This document shows, piece after piece, positions 9,450-19,572 of a stretch of DNA of 64,000 nt. The DNA comes from Psychrobacter fulvigenes (GTDB lineage Bacteria; Pseudomonadota; Gammaproteobacteria; Pseudomonadales; Moraxellaceae). The notes below the pieces were generated by a model. That model was not told where the DNA came from. It saw nothing but the letters and a program-made list of their open reading frames with translations, and did no database searches. Positions within the stretch are counted from its first letter, which is position 1; every line of letters starts with the position of its first letter. The position numbers were made by a program, and so were the translations under genes. Location of the stretch: positions 1,178,001 through 1,242,000 of the forward strand of contig NZ_CAJGZP010000001.1 in NCBI RefSeq assembly GCF_904846155.1. The letters run 5' to 3'.

Positions 9450-10675
9450 TAGTGACCTCCGGTAACGCGTTCTGGTGGCTGTTTACACTTCTCAATAGCA
9501 GTGTAAAACGGCATCAATAAGAAGAACAAGAAATATAGAATGGTGAATACACGTGACATAATTGTCGCGGTTGGCGTCGCAGGTGTCGCACCTAAGTAAC
9601 CAAGTACTACAAAGCTGATGGCAAATATGGTCAACGCAATCTTAGATAAGATACCTTTATAACGTATAGAGCGTACTGGCGATCTATCAAGCCATGGTAT
9701 CAAGAATAACACAGCAATCGCGCCACCCATGGCAATTACACCACCAAGCTTATCAGGAACCGCACGTAAGATGGCATAGAAAGGTGTGTAATACCATACT
9801 GGTGCAATATGTTCAGGTGTTTTCAGTGAGTTTGCTTTTTCAAAGTTTGGTGGCTCTAAGAAGAAACCGCCGCCTTCTGGGAAGAAGAATACCACTGCAA
9901 AGAAGCAGATAAAGAATACTACGATACCAACCATGTCATGCACAGTGTAGTACGGATGGAATTCGATACCGTCTAGTGGTACACCATTTTTGTCTTTTAG
10001 CTTTTTGATATCGATACCATCAGGGTTGTTTGAACCCACATGATGCAGCGCCACAATATGCATGAAGACTAAGCCCACAAGTACTAAGGGAATAGCAACG
10101 ACGTGTAGAGCGAAGAAACGGTTTAACGTGATACCTGAGATGATATAGTCACCACGTACCCATTCAGCAAGACCGTCACCAATCACTGGCAGCGCTGCAG
10201 GTAGGTTCAAAATAACCTGTGCACCCCAGAATGACATGTTGCCCCAAGGGAGTAGGTATCCAAAGAAACCTTCTGCCATTAGCGCTAAGTAAATACCCAT
10301 GCCGATAAGCCAGATAAGCTCACGTGGTTTTTGATATGAACCATAAAGCAGCGCTCTAAACATATGCAGATATACGACGACGAAGAACGCAGATGCGCCT
10401 GTCGAGTGCATATAACGGATGAGCCAACCACCTTTAACGTCACGCATGATGTATTCAACAGACGCAAATGCCCCTTCGGCACTTGGGTTGTACATCATCG
10501 TTAGCCAGATACCGGTCACCAACTGGTTTACCAATACGATCATTGATAGTACGCCAAAGAAGTACCAAAAGTTAAAGTTCTTTGGTGCATAGTACTTTGA
10601 CATATGGTATTCATAGGTTTCAGTCGCTGGAAAGCGTGCATCTACCCAATGCATTAACTTTTTACCCATACTCAT
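9449..10675 (-). CDS. petB: Cytochrome b of the bc1 complex
   Basis: The membrane-embedded diheme subunit that oxidises ubiquinol. About 408 aa with eight to nine hydrophobic helices; the family segments GWLIRYMHSTGASAFFVVVY, GFFGYLLPWGNMSFWGAQVI and FFALHVVAIPLVLVGLVFMH carry the haem-ligand histidines, and PVWYYTPFYAILRAVPDKLG includes the Qo-site PEW-like region. I place the start at ATG 10673-10675 (MSMGKKL), one base after the petA stop. The five codons upstream begin with TTG and overlap the GGAG ribosome site and the petA end, so they are unlikely to be translated. Confidence 0.95.
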   Translation of the reverse strand: MSMGKKLMHWVDARFPATETYEYHMSKYYAPKNFNFWYFFGVLSMIVLVNQLVTGIWLTMMYNPSAEGAFASVEYIMRDVKGGWLIRYMHSTGASAFFVVVYLHMFRALLYGSYQKPRELIWLIGMGIYLALMAEGFFGYLLPWGNMSFWGAQVILNLPAALPVIGDGLAEWVRGDYIISGITLNRFFALHVVAIPLVLVGLVFMHIVALHHVGSNNPDGIDIKKLKDKNGVPLDGIEFHPYYTVHDMVGIVVFFICFFAVVFFFPEGGGFFLEPPNFEKANSLKTPEHIAPVWYYTPFYAILRAVPDKLGGVIAMGGAIAVLFLIPWLDRSPVRSIRYKGILSKIALTIFAISFVVLGYLGATPATPTATIMSRVFTILYFLFFLLMPFYTAIEKCKQPPERVTGGH

Positions 10676-10676
10676 A

Positions 10677-11261
10677 TTAAGCTTCTCCAACCGTCAAGAT
10701 GGTACCATCCAAGCTGTAGTCTGGGATGGGTAAATTAAGTGGAGCTGGAACCCCCTTATAAACGCGTCCCGCCAAGTCATATTTAGATCCGTGGCACGCG
10801 CAGAAAAATCCACCATACCAATCATTACCACCTAAGTCAGCAGCGCCAACATCGGGACGAAATCCGGGTGCACAGCCTAAGTGTGTACACACGCCTTCAA
10901 CAACCAACAGACCTGGTTCCAAAGAACGGGTTTGGTTTTTTGTATATTCTGGTTGTAGTGATTCGTTAGAGTCAGGATCTAATAAAAGTGACTGCACAGG
11001 ATCTAATGTGGCCAACATATCTTCAGTGCGTTTGACTATATAAATAGGCTTACCGCGATACTTGATGACGATCATCTGACCTTCTTCGACAGAACCAATA
11101 TCTTGGGTAACTGCAGCACCTGCAGCTTCTGCTTTTGCGCTTGGAGCCCAAGAGCGGACAAAAGGTGTCGCCACAGCAGCTACTCCAACTGCGCCAATCG
11201 CGGCAGTCGAAGCTATTAGAACTCTACGACGTTGTACATTAACGCCTTCGGCATGGCTCAT
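10677..11261 (-). CDS. petA: Rieske iron-sulfur subunit of the bc1 complex
   Basis: A 194-aa protein carrying the [2Fe-2S] cluster that passes electrons from ubiquinol to cytochrome c1. A twin-arginine-like start (QRRRVLIAS) and a single N-terminal membrane helix (about 14-34) fit Tat export with retained anchor. The cluster boxes are CTHLGC (125-130) and CACHGS (154-159): ligands Cys125, His127, Cys154, His157 and a disulfide between Cys130 and Cys156. A GGAGGAAG ribosome site precedes the ATG. First gene of petABC. Confidence 0.95.
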   Translation of the reverse strand: MSHAEGVNVQRRRVLIASTAAIGAVGVAAVATPFVRSWAPSAKAEAAGAAVTQDIGSVEEGQMIVIKYRGKPIYIVKRTEDMLATLDPVQSLLLDPDSNESLQPEYTKNQTRSLEPGLLVVEGVCTHLGCAPGFRPDVGAADLGGNDWYGGFFCACHGSKYDLAGRVYKGVPAPLNLPIPDYSLDGTILTVGEA

Positions 11262-11650
11262 TAATACTTCCTCCAGGTGAATGAAATGGGATTATCCCAC
11301 ACTGGGTTTGTGACTTAGAAATCTGCAATATCAATATACAAGCCACGTTAGCTGTGCCTAATCTTGCTAATTGTTGCTATTCTAAGCTATTTTGGTCATA
11401 AAATAAATTGATGTGTTAAAAATAAAACCGCTCTAATAACTCAGACTTGACTGTGAGACCTTATAAAATGGGTCAAAGTCGGTCAGATATCAGAGGCAGA
11501 TTTTAATAATTACCTTAGAATTGATAAGGGTATTTAACAATAGGGGAATGATACTTGAAATTAAGGAAATGTTCACTAACTTTCCTTAAGATTGCGTCAC
11601 TCTCTCTATTTATTACCATTGTAGCGTTAACTTAAGCAATGATAAATGTC
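11262..11650. other. Divergence-free gap upstream of petABC
   Basis: About 390 bases, AT-rich, between the petA start and the 3' end of the ABC-F gene, both on the minus strand. It should contain the petABC promoter. I see no ORF with gene-like features, no repeat shared with the rest of the window and no clear terminator for a petABC-directed read-in. Confidence 0.5.
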
Positions 11651-13600
11651 TTAATCACTCTCTAGGGCTTCCCAGCGCTCAAGTTTGCTCATCATCTCAT
11701 CTTCTAAAGCCAACAAGCGCTCACTAGCAGCAGTCGCCGCCTCAATATCTGTCGTGAACCATGAACCGTCTGCCAGTTTGTCTTGTAGCTGTTGTTGCTC
11801 AGTCTCAAGGGCAGCGATTTCTTTGGGCAGACTATCAAGTTCGCGTTGCTCATTGAAGTTGAGCTTTTTGACTGCCTTATTTGGTTTGGCTGTTGTTTGT
11901 GATGGTTTCGTAGTCGCCTTGCTGTTTACCGCTGAGCGGTTAGCAGACCTAGCGGCGTTTGCAGCTTGCTCACGGTTTTTTTGTACCAGATACTCTTGGT
12001 AGCCGCCGACATATTCTTTCACAATTCCGTTGCCATCCTCATCTTGGTCAAATACCCAAGTCGAGGTGACCACGTTGTCCATAAATGAGCGATCATGGCT
12101 AATCAATAGAATCGTACCGTTAAACTTACTGACCGATTCTTCTAGCAGCTCAAGGGTTGCCATATCTAAATCGTTGGTTGGCTCATCGAGCACCAAGATG
12201 TTGGCAGGCTTTAACAGCTGTTTTGCCAAAAGTACACGGTTACGTTCACCGCCAGATAATGCCTTGACGGGAGTACGCGCGCGCTCGGGGGCAAATAAGA
12301 AATCTTGCAAGTAGCTCATGATATGAGTCTTGCGACCACCTACTTCTACAAAATCTGAGCCTTCAGAGACGTTTTGAGCGACGGTGGCTTCAAGATCTAA
12401 CTGATCTCGCAGCTGATCAAAGAAGGCGATTTCTAAGTTGGTGCCCAAGGTGACGCTACCTGACTTGGTTACTTCATCATCAGACAAATCAAGCAAGGCT
12501 TTGATAAGGGTGGTTTTACCAGCACCATTAGGGCCAATAATACCGATCTTATCACCGCGCATGATAGAGGTGCTAAAGTTATCGACCAACACATTACCAT
12601 CGTATTCAAGATGTAGGTTTTTGACTTTACAGACCAGCTTGCCGCTTTTCTCGCCTTCACCCATGGTGATATTGACATTACCGACTTGCTCACGGCGGGC
12701 GCGGCGCTCTTCACGTAATGCTTTTAGATCACGTACGCGGCCTTCATTACGGGTACGACGGGCTTTAATACCTTGACGAATCCAGACTTCTTCTTGCGCC
12801 AGTTTTTTATCGAAGTTGGCGTTGTTTTTCTCTTCTGCCAAGAGCTGTTGTTCTTTTAGCTCTTGATAACGCGCGTACCCTTTTGCACCTTGGGTGACGT
12901 CGTAGCTTGAGAGTTTGCCACGGTCTAGCTCTACGATACGAGTCGAAAGCTTGTCAACGAACGCTCTATCATGGGTGACGAATAATAGCGTCAAACCCTG
13001 CCAATCCAATAAGAAACGCTCTAACCACTCAATACTATCGACGTCTAAATGGTTGGTTGGCTCATCAAGAAGGAGTACATCAGGCTTGGTCACCAAAGCG
13101 CGTGCAAGTAATACGCGGCGCTTACGACCACCAGAAAGTGAGGAGAGGTCGTCTTCAGGGTCCAGTCCCATGGTGGTGATAAGGCGGGTAGCTTCACGCT
13201 CCAAATCCCAACCATGTACAGCGTCGATATCGTGTTGCAAGCTTGCCATACGCTCGCAGGCATCCATATCACCATCTGCGCATAAATCAGTCTGTTGGTT
13301 ATAGCTGATGAGTAAATCTGCGGTGCGGCGACTGCCACCCATGACGATGTCTAATATACGTCCACTGGTTTCGGGTACGTCCTGCTCGAGCATTGCCACG
13401 CTTGTGCTACCGTTGATAATGACCTCGCCACTATCAGGCTGTAGTGAGCCGTTAATCAGTTTGAATAAAGTAGATTTGCCTTCGCCATTGCGGCCAATTA
13501 AGCACACGTGCTCACCAGCATCGAGGGAAAAATCAATGCCATCGAGGATAGGGGCGACGCCAAAGGCGAGATGGATGTTCTTTAAATGTATCAGTGCCAT
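11651..13600 (-). CDS. uup: ABC-F ATPase, Uup type
   Basis: A cytosolic protein of 649 aa with two ABC ATPase domains and no membrane segment. Walker A motifs are GRNGEGKST (domain 1) and GPNGAGKTT (domain 2); signatures are LSGGRKRRVLLARAL and LSGGERNRVLLAKQLL. The domains are joined by a charged linker (about 235-310). The C-terminal coiled-coil region (about 560-649, ELDSLPKEIAALETEQQQLQ) is the mark of Uup, a DNA- and ribosome-associated ABC-F protein linked to transposon excision and ribosome maturation. Not an antibiotic-resistance ABC-F by architecture, though that rests on family knowledge only. Confidence 0.9.
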   Translation of the reverse strand: MALIHLKNIHLAFGVAPILDGIDFSLDAGEHVCLIGRNGEGKSTLFKLINGSLQPDSGEVIINGSTSVAMLEQDVPETSGRILDIVMGGSRRTADLLISYNQQTDLCADGDMDACERMASLQHDIDAVHGWDLEREATRLITTMGLDPEDDLSSLSGGRKRRVLLARALVTKPDVLLLDEPTNHLDVDSIEWLERFLLDWQGLTLLFVTHDRAFVDKLSTRIVELDRGKLSSYDVTQGAKGYARYQELKEQQLLAEEKNNANFDKKLAQEEVWIRQGIKARRTRNEGRVRDLKALREERRARREQVGNVNITMGEGEKSGKLVCKVKNLHLEYDGNVLVDNFSTSIMRGDKIGIIGPNGAGKTTLIKALLDLSDDEVTKSGSVTLGTNLEIAFFDQLRDQLDLEATVAQNVSEGSDFVEVGGRKTHIMSYLQDFLFAPERARTPVKALSGGERNRVLLAKQLLKPANILVLDEPTNDLDMATLELLEESVSKFNGTILLISHDRSFMDNVVTSTWVFDQDEDGNGIVKEYVGGYQEYLVQKNREQAANAARSANRSAVNSKATTKPSQTTAKPNKAVKKLNFNEQRELDSLPKEIAALETEQQQLQDKLADGSWFTTDIEAATAASERLLALEDEMMSKLERWEALESD

Positions 13601-14029
13601 AGAGTATCTTAAGCTTATATATAGTGATGAAAGTAGTGAGTTATATAATGGTTATATAAAGGGTGTTACTAAGTTGTCAGCAGTATAACATGCTGCCGTG
13701 CCAGTGTAGTGTGAGCAAGGCTTTTTTATCGCGCTTGTTATGCATAAAGAAGGGTTAAAAGCCATGAAGGAGAGGATGTCTCTTCATTCTAAGACTAGTG
13801 TCATAGTCGAATGATCAACACGCTCTGTCATTACTGTCTATAATACGCATAACCATACCTATACTATAGTGAATACTAAATAAAAAGAGTACAGATATGA
13901 CAGCGTGCTACTGGTATAAGTTTTACTTGCGTGCTGCGTTCCCAGAGGCTGCGCAAAATTCATCCCAGTAGCACTGTGTTTGTTTTATAGTGGATCAACT
14001 ATATAAATAGTTACGATATTGAGAAAAGT
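13601..14029. other. Structured intergenic region, possible repeat or small RNA
   Basis: No protein gene seen. The stretch 13800-14010 has many TATAGT-type words and a 10-bp inverted repeat GTGCTACTGG (13905-13914) with CCAGTAGCAC (13965-13974); between the arms lies a further C/G-rich foldable part. It looks like a dispersed intergenic repeat or a structured RNA, but only one copy is in the window. Confidence 0.35.
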
Positions 14030-14311
14030 ATGAATACATCAGCATCTGAAAGTAAAACGAATTCTACAACCCAAAATGATAGTGCAGCAAAGCAGTCTGA
14101 GCTGCAAGCGCAAATGATTGAGCTGCAAATGAGTATGGCGCATCTTGAGCTCACTGTAGAGCGCTTAGATCAAGTCGTCACTAGCCAAGACAGACATATC
14201 CAAACCCTACAACGTCAGCTACAGCTGGTCTATAAGCAAGTAGAAAGTCAAACTGTTGAAGAGGGGATTGCACCCTTCGATGTGATAGCAGACAGACCAC
14301 CTCACTATTGA
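14030..14311 (+). CDS. slyX: SlyX-like protein
   Basis: A small coiled-coil protein of 93 aa. The region 22-75 has strong heptad character (LQAQMIELQMSMAHLELTVE, then RLDQVVTSQDRHIQTLQRQL) and the C-terminus ends IAPFDVIADRPPHY; the DRPPHY ending is typical of SlyX. Function unknown in the family. It stands alone between a structured gap and fadL. Confidence 0.8.
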   Translation: MNTSASESKTNSTTQNDSAAKQSELQAQMIELQMSMAHLELTVERLDQVVTSQDRHIQTLQRQLQLVYKQVESQTVEEGIAPFDVIADRPPHY

Positions 14312-14508
14312 GCTGTTATGCACTCACTTTAGCTAATGCTATTATCACAATATGACCAAACAGTCATAAATGAGAGATAATGTGTTATTGATGTTGTTTT
14401 AGTGTTTGAAAGTCATTACCATGGCTCGCCAAGGTATCATCTGCAAAGTGGCTTTTACAGTACTGGTTATTGTAGTGATATGACAATAAGGACGTTTGGA
14501 GATATACA

Positions 14509-15753
14509 ATGGGCACTAATTTTAATCTAAAAACACTGGCAGTTGCTGTTGCGGCTTTTTCTGTAGCCAGCATGAGTAACGCGGCTGGCCTTGATCGCTC
14601 TGGTCAAGACATCACTGCCTTCTTACAAGACGGTACCTATGCAGAAGTCAGTTATACCTATCTTGATGCCGACGTTACAGGTAAAGACATATCTGGTAAT
14701 AACATTGATGACATCGCTGAGTCTTACGACTTCTTCCGTTATGGCGTAAAAGCAGATATCAACGATACCTTTAGCGTTGGCGTATTATACGATGAACCTT
14801 TTGGTGCCGCTGCTGATTATAGTGGTAAAAATGACTTTGTATCGCATGAACCAAACCCTATTTTTGAAGGGCTTATACCACCTAATGGCGAAGGTACCAA
14901 TGTAGAAGTCCGTACGGAGAGCATCACTGCTATTATCGGTGCCAAACTTGGCGAAAATAAAAACTTCCAAGTTTACGGTGGTCCAGTCGCCCAACGTGTC
15001 CAAGCGGATGTAAAATTGCGTGGTACTGCTTACAGTGTTGCTGATGGTTATACCACCCATATCAGTGCTGATCAGGATTATGGTTGGATAGCTGGTATGG
15101 CTTATAGTAAGCCAGAAATTGCTTTACAAGCTGCATTGACCTATCGTTCTGAGATTGAGCACAATACTAATGCCGCTGAGCTATATCCTTTTGCGCAAAG
15201 TCCATTAATCGGTCTTTCAGCAAACAGAAGCGGTAATATTGAAATTACTACACCTGAATCGGTAAACTTTGACTTCCAAACGGGTATCAATCCAACCACA
15301 TTGGCGACCGCAAAAGTCCGCTGGGTACCATGGAGCGATTTTGCGATTACACCATCATTGTACAATGAGGCTAGTCAAGTATTAGCGACAAGACCTCAGG
15401 GTGCTGGTATACCTCCTGAAGGTCTAGATTTAGTCAGCTATGATAAAGATCAATGGCAGGTAGAGCTAGGCCTCGCCAAGCGCTTAACACCTGCTTTGGC
15501 CGTTTCAGGTAATATCGGTTGGGATAGCGGTGCGGGTAATCCAGTGACGTCTTTAGGGCCTATCGAAGGTTACTACAGTGCGGGTCTGGGTGCGAAATAT
15601 AACGTCACTGAAAACTGGGCAATCTCAGCAGGTGGTAAATATCTTTGGTTTGGTGATGCCAAAGGTCAAATACCAAGTAAAACGGTTGTTAGTGATTTCC
15701 AAGACAATGATGGTTACGTACTTGGTGCAAAAATATCTTATCAATCTAAGTAA
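14509..15753 (+). CDS. fadL: Outer-membrane long-chain fatty acid transporter (OmpP1/FadL)
   Basis: A 14-strand beta-barrel porin of 414 aa that imports long-chain fatty acids. Signal peptide at 1-25 (TLAVAVAAFSVASMSNA), then the FadL N-terminal hatch region (AGLDRSGQDITAFLQDGTYA) and beta-strand pattern through to the end. ATG follows a GGAG site 7 bases upstream. Its 5' flank (AGGACGTTTGGAGATA) is repeated before the second copy at 16162, showing a tandem duplication. This copy is intact. Confidence 0.88.
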   Translation: MGTNFNLKTLAVAVAAFSVASMSNAAGLDRSGQDITAFLQDGTYAEVSYTYLDADVTGKDISGNNIDDIAESYDFFRYGVKADINDTFSVGVLYDEPFGAAADYSGKNDFVSHEPNPIFEGLIPPNGEGTNVEVRTESITAIIGAKLGENKNFQVYGGPVAQRVQADVKLRGTAYSVADGYTTHISADQDYGWIAGMAYSKPEIALQAALTYRSEIEHNTNAAELYPFAQSPLIGLSANRSGNIEITTPESVNFDFQTGINPTTLATAKVRWVPWSDFAITPSLYNEASQVLATRPQGAGIPPEGLDLVSYDKDQWQVELGLAKRLTPALAVSGNIGWDSGAGNPVTSLGPIEGYYSAGLGAKYNVTENWAISAGGKYLWFGDAKGQIPSKTVVSDFQDNDGYVLGAKISYQSK

Positions 15754-15781
15754 CTAACCTCCTTTTAGTCTCGATACAGAA

Positions 15782-15807
15782 GCGATCCATGATGGGTCGC
15801 TTTTTTT
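15782..15807 (+). terminator. Terminator after fadL
   Basis: Stem GCGATCC/GGGTCGC (one G-T pair) with loop ATGAT, then seven T. The second fadL copy has an almost identical terminator, so it was duplicated with the gene. The rest of 15808-16161 holds no gene and probably the promoter of the second copy. Confidence 0.8.
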
Positions 15808-16161
15808 GTGCTTAAATGCGCTTAAAGAGTAATAAAAAAACTGCTCTATGATGTCGATTCCAATTATTAGCGAATTGAATGGCAGATAGGGTTTTAATCA
15901 AGAAAGTTAAGCTGATTAGGTTTTAATCAATACAAAACTCAGGTGGCATGATCTTGATCATAGACTAGGTTACGGACTGGTTATAAATGAGAACTGTACT
16001 GTCATAATGGCGAAATAAAGTGCTTTATATGTTGTCTTAGTGTCAAAAAGCTATTACTATTCAGTTTAGGACATCGTTTGAATAGTCAGCTTGGTATTTA
16101 AAATAATACTATGTGCTGAATATGAAAGCGTTTATACAACTAGGACGTTTGGAGATACACA

Positions 16162-17588
16162 ATGCGCGCCACCTTTCATTTAAAAACTCTTTCGGTAGCT
16201 GTCGCTGCTCTTTCTGTTGCTAGCCTTGCTAGCGCCGCTGGTCTTGATCGCTCAGGTCAAGATATCACTGCATTCCTACAAGATGGCACGTATGCAGAAA
16301 CAGTCTATACCTATATTAATGCTGATGTCACTGGCTAAGATAATCAGAATGTAGCTACTAATGATCAGGGCTATGTTCAAGGTAATAAAACTGGCGATGT
16401 TGCTGAAACTTATGACTTCTTCCGTTATGGGGTAAAAGCGGATATCAACGATACCTTTAGCGTTGGTGTGTTATACGACGAGCCTTTCGGTGCTGCCGCT
16501 GCTTACAGTGGTGAAAGTAATTTTGTCACAGATACTGATACTGATGCTCTGGTTTCAAGCCTAGCAGGAAGTCAAGGCATTAATAGTGTTGCAGCCCTTG
16601 AAGGTACAGTAGCACAGTTACAAGGAGCACTTTCTCCAGGAAACCCTGGAAACTTAACGCCACAAGAGCTAGCACAAGCACAAGGCCAGCTTATAGGGCT
16701 TCAAGGTGTACAAGGAGTGGTAGATACAGCAGGGCAAGGTACTAATGTTGAAGTACGCAGCCATAATCTCACAGCTATTCTTGGTATGAAACTAGGTGAG
16801 AATAAAAACTTCCAAATCTACGGTGGTCCAGTTGCCCAGCGCGTAGAGGCGGATGTAAAACTACGTGGTACAGCCTATGGCCCTGCGACTGGCTATACGG
16901 CAAATATTAGCCCTGACCAAGACTATGGTTGGTTGCTGGTCTTTCATATAGTAAACCTGAACTTGCTTTAAAAGCAGCCTTAACCTATCGCTCTGAGATT
17001 GATCATGATATGACAATCTTTGAAAGCTTTCCTTTAGCGACAGCTGCTGGCGCTCAAGCTGGTAAACTAATTCCATCAAGCAGAGGCGATAAGATGGAAA
17101 TTACTACGCCAGAGTCAGTCAACTTTGATTTCCAAACGGGTATTAACCCAACTACATTAGCCACGGCCAAAGTGCGCTGGGTACCATGGGGTGACTTTGC
17201 GATTGTACCGCCACTATATAATGAAGTTAGTAAAATAGCGACTAATGATGATAAAGGTTTACCACTCGTTAGTTATGATAAGGATCAATGGCAGGTAGAG
17301 CTCGGTCTGGCTAAGCGCTTATCACAAGCACTGGCAGTGAGTGGTACGGTTGGCTGGGATAGCGGTGCTGGTGATCCAACTTCTTCACTTGGTCCAGTAG
17401 AAGGGTATTATAGTGCTGGTTTGGGTGCGAAATATAACGTTACTGAAAACTGGGCAGTATCTGCTGGTGGTAAATACCTATGGTTTGGTGATGCTAAAGG
17501 TGAACTACCCAACAAATCTATAGTTGGTAATTTCGAAGACAATGATGGCTATATCGTTGGTGTTAAACTATCTTATCAAGGTGACTAA
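16162..17588 (+). pseudogene. Second fadL copy, inactivated
   Basis: A paralogue of the preceding fadL with the same upstream box and start (MRATFHLKTLSVAVAALSVA). It has two independent lesions. TAA at 16336-16338 replaces the Lys codon of the paralogue (DVTG* versus DVTGK). A single base is lost after 16932, where family sequence DYGW moves to another frame and resumes as AGLSYSKPELALKAALTYRS to a normal C-terminus. It also carries a Gln/Gly-rich loop of about 50 residues (16530-16735) absent in the first copy. Functional full-length protein is not expected. Confidence 0.85.
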
Positions 17589-17631
17589 TAGTTATATATC
17601 CAACCAACTTATATGATTAGCAAATAAAAAA

Positions 17632-17658
17632 GCGATCCATAAATGGGTCGCTTTTTTT
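17632..17658 (+). terminator. Terminator after the second fadL copy
   Basis: Stem GCGATCCAT/ATGGGTCGC with a 2-4-base loop and seven T; near-copy of the terminator at 15782. Confidence 0.8.
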
Positions 17659-17992
17659 ATGCGTCTAATTTGAGAGAAAGATAAAGGGTATAAGTAGTGA
17701 GGTAGCCTTAAGACAGTATAGATTGCATGGATTCAGTCTTTTTGTTGCGAGCAAAAGTAGCGACAGTAAGGTCTATGAGTATAACTGAGAAAGTATTCAG
17801 TGCTTACTGCACGTAAGCCAAATAGAGACTACAAAAGCCTGTCTTGAATAGAGTCAGAGTGTGTCTGTTATTAAAAGAGTGAACTATAGCTGCATCCAAT
17901 TTCCTAATTACTTTGATCGATGACACGCTCTAGATAAGCGCTGATCAGATGTAAATACAACGAGTCGGACAGTCATAAAGAGACAATAAAAA
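17659..17992. other. Gap between fadL copy 2 and putP
   Basis: About 330 bases between two terminators of converging units. No ORF with gene character, no repeat and no conserved motif seen. Confidence 0.5.
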
Positions 17993-18021
17993 AACCTCGC
18001 TACTATGACAGTAGCGAGGTT
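17993..18021 (-). terminator. putP terminator
   Basis: A 12-bp perfect stem (AACCTCGCTACT/AGTAGCGAGGTT) with a 5-base loop; read on the minus strand it is followed by a run of T (A-run at 17987-17994 on plus). Confidence 0.85.
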
Positions 18022-18054
18022 GTTCATAAGAATGCTATGAGAAGATTGTTTGAC

Positions 18055-19572
18055 TTACTTATCTAAGTTAAGCTCCATCTCTTCAAATTTGGCAGATACT
18101 GAAGGTCTTGGACCACCAGTCATGGTACTGACAGCGAAGATGGCGATGGTACTTAAGATAAAGCCTGGAACGATGGCGTATAACCAACTATTCAATGCCA
18201 CACCATTCATCTCAAATGGACCATAGACCCATAAGATGACAGTCAACGCACCAACGACCATACCAGCAACCGCGCCGTTACGGTTCATACCGCGCCATGT
18301 GAGACTGAAGATAACTAGGGGTCCGAATGCTGCGCCAAACCCTGCCCAAGCGTTAGAGACCAAGTTCAATACTGAGCTATCTGGATTAGAAGCCAATAAT
18401 ATAGCGACAATAGCGACGACTATTACTGAGATACGACCGACCAGTACTTGGCGCGCTTCTGGTGCTTCTCTATCAAAGAACAGCTTGTAAACGTCTTTGG
18501 TTAATGAGCTTGATACCACCAATAACTGAGAGGAGATGGTACTCATAATGGCCGCTAAGATCGCCGCTAACAAGAAGCCCGAAACCAATGGATGGAATAA
18601 GAACTGAGTAAATACTAAAAAGATGGTCTCAGGATCATCCAAGGTCATTGCTGTTTTGGCCACATAGGCGCGACCAGCGATACCCGTCACACACGCACCA
18701 ATAAGACTGATAATCATCCAACTCATACCGATTCTACGTGCTGTAGGCACGTCTTTGACTGAACGAATCGCCATAAAACGTACGATGATATGTGGCTGAC
18801 CAAAATAGCCTAAGCCCCATGCCAGTAAGGATATAATACCAAGCGCAGTCATACCACTGGTAATGTCGAGCATACTTGGATCGATAGCTCTGATAGCGTT
18901 CGTCGTAGCACCTACACCGCCAAGATCAGTCAAGGCCACAATAGGTACAATCACCATTGCAAAGAGCATGATTACGCCCTGTACAAAGTCAGTCATAGAT
19001 ACTGCTAAGAAACCACCGAACAAAGTATAGACAACAACGACACCAGCCGTGACCCAAAGACCAGTACCATAAGAGAGGTTGAGCGAGCTTTCGAAGAGCT
19101 TACCGCCGCCAACCAAGCTGGCAGCTGTATAGACCGTAAAGAATAAGATAATCACTATCGCTGAGATAACACGCAGCAAGTGCGACTTATCTTCAAAGCG
19201 GTTGGCGAAGTAATCAGGAAGAGTGATCGCGTTATCAGCGACTTCAGTATAGACACGCAATCTTGGGGCAACAATGAGATAGTTCAAAAACGCACCCATT
19301 GTCAGACCGATGGCAATCCAAGCACTAACCACACCATCAGCATACATAGCGCCAGGCAAACCCAATAGTAACCAACCTGACATGTCTGAGGCGCCAGCCG
19401 ATAACGCTGTGACGGCAGGGCTTAGGTTACGACCACCGAGCATATAGCCTTCAGTGTCATTGGCTTGCTTGAAGTAAGCATAAATACCAATCCCAATCAT
19501 CACCAAAAAATAGGCGCCCAGTGAAATCATTACGCCACTAGAAACTCCATTCATAAAACTATCCTTAACCAA
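18055..19572 (-). CDS. putP: Sodium/proline symporter PutP
   Basis: An inner-membrane Na+-coupled proline transporter of the SSS family, 505 aa, about 13 membrane helices. PutP landmarks are YMLGGRNLSPAVTALSAGAS followed by DMSGWLLLGLPGA, then the segments GYFGQPHIIVRFMAIRS and ILAAIMSTISSQLLVVSSSL, which hold the Na+ and proline sites. The ORF begins MVKDSFMNGVSSG; the inner ATG (MNGVSS) could also serve. No putA is nearby. Its own terminator follows. Confidence 0.94.
   Translation of the reverse strand: MVKDSFMNGVSSGVMISLGAYFLVMIGIGIYAYFKQANDTEGYMLGGRNLSPAVTALSAGASDMSGWLLLGLPGAMYADGVVSAWIAIGLTMGAFLNYLIVAPRLRVYTEVADNAITLPDYFANRFEDKSHLLRVISAIVIILFFTVYTAASLVGGGKLFESSLNLSYGTGLWVTAGVVVVYTLFGGFLAVSMTDFVQGVIMLFAMVIVPIVALTDLGGVGATTNAIRAIDPSMLDITSGMTALGIISLLAWGLGYFGQPHIIVRFMAIRSVKDVPTARRIGMSWMIISLIGACVTGIAGRAYVAKTAMTLDDPETIFLVFTQFLFHPLVSGFLLAAILAAIMSTISSQLLVVSSSLTKDVYKLFFDREAPEARQVLVGRISVIVVAIVAILLASNPDSSVLNLVSNAWAGFGAAFGPLVIFSLTWRGMNRNGAVAGMVVGALTVILWVYGPFEMNGVALNSWLYAIVPGFILSTIAIFAVSTMTGGPRPSVSAKFEEMELNLDK

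Noticed and set aside
12030..13304. Plus-strand ORFs within the ABC-F gene
   Set aside because: Ser/Arg-rich antisense shadows of a clear two-domain ATPase.
11651..13600. Antibiotic-resistance ABC-F
   Set aside because: The C-terminal coiled coil and linker fit Uup; nothing points to ribosome-protection types.
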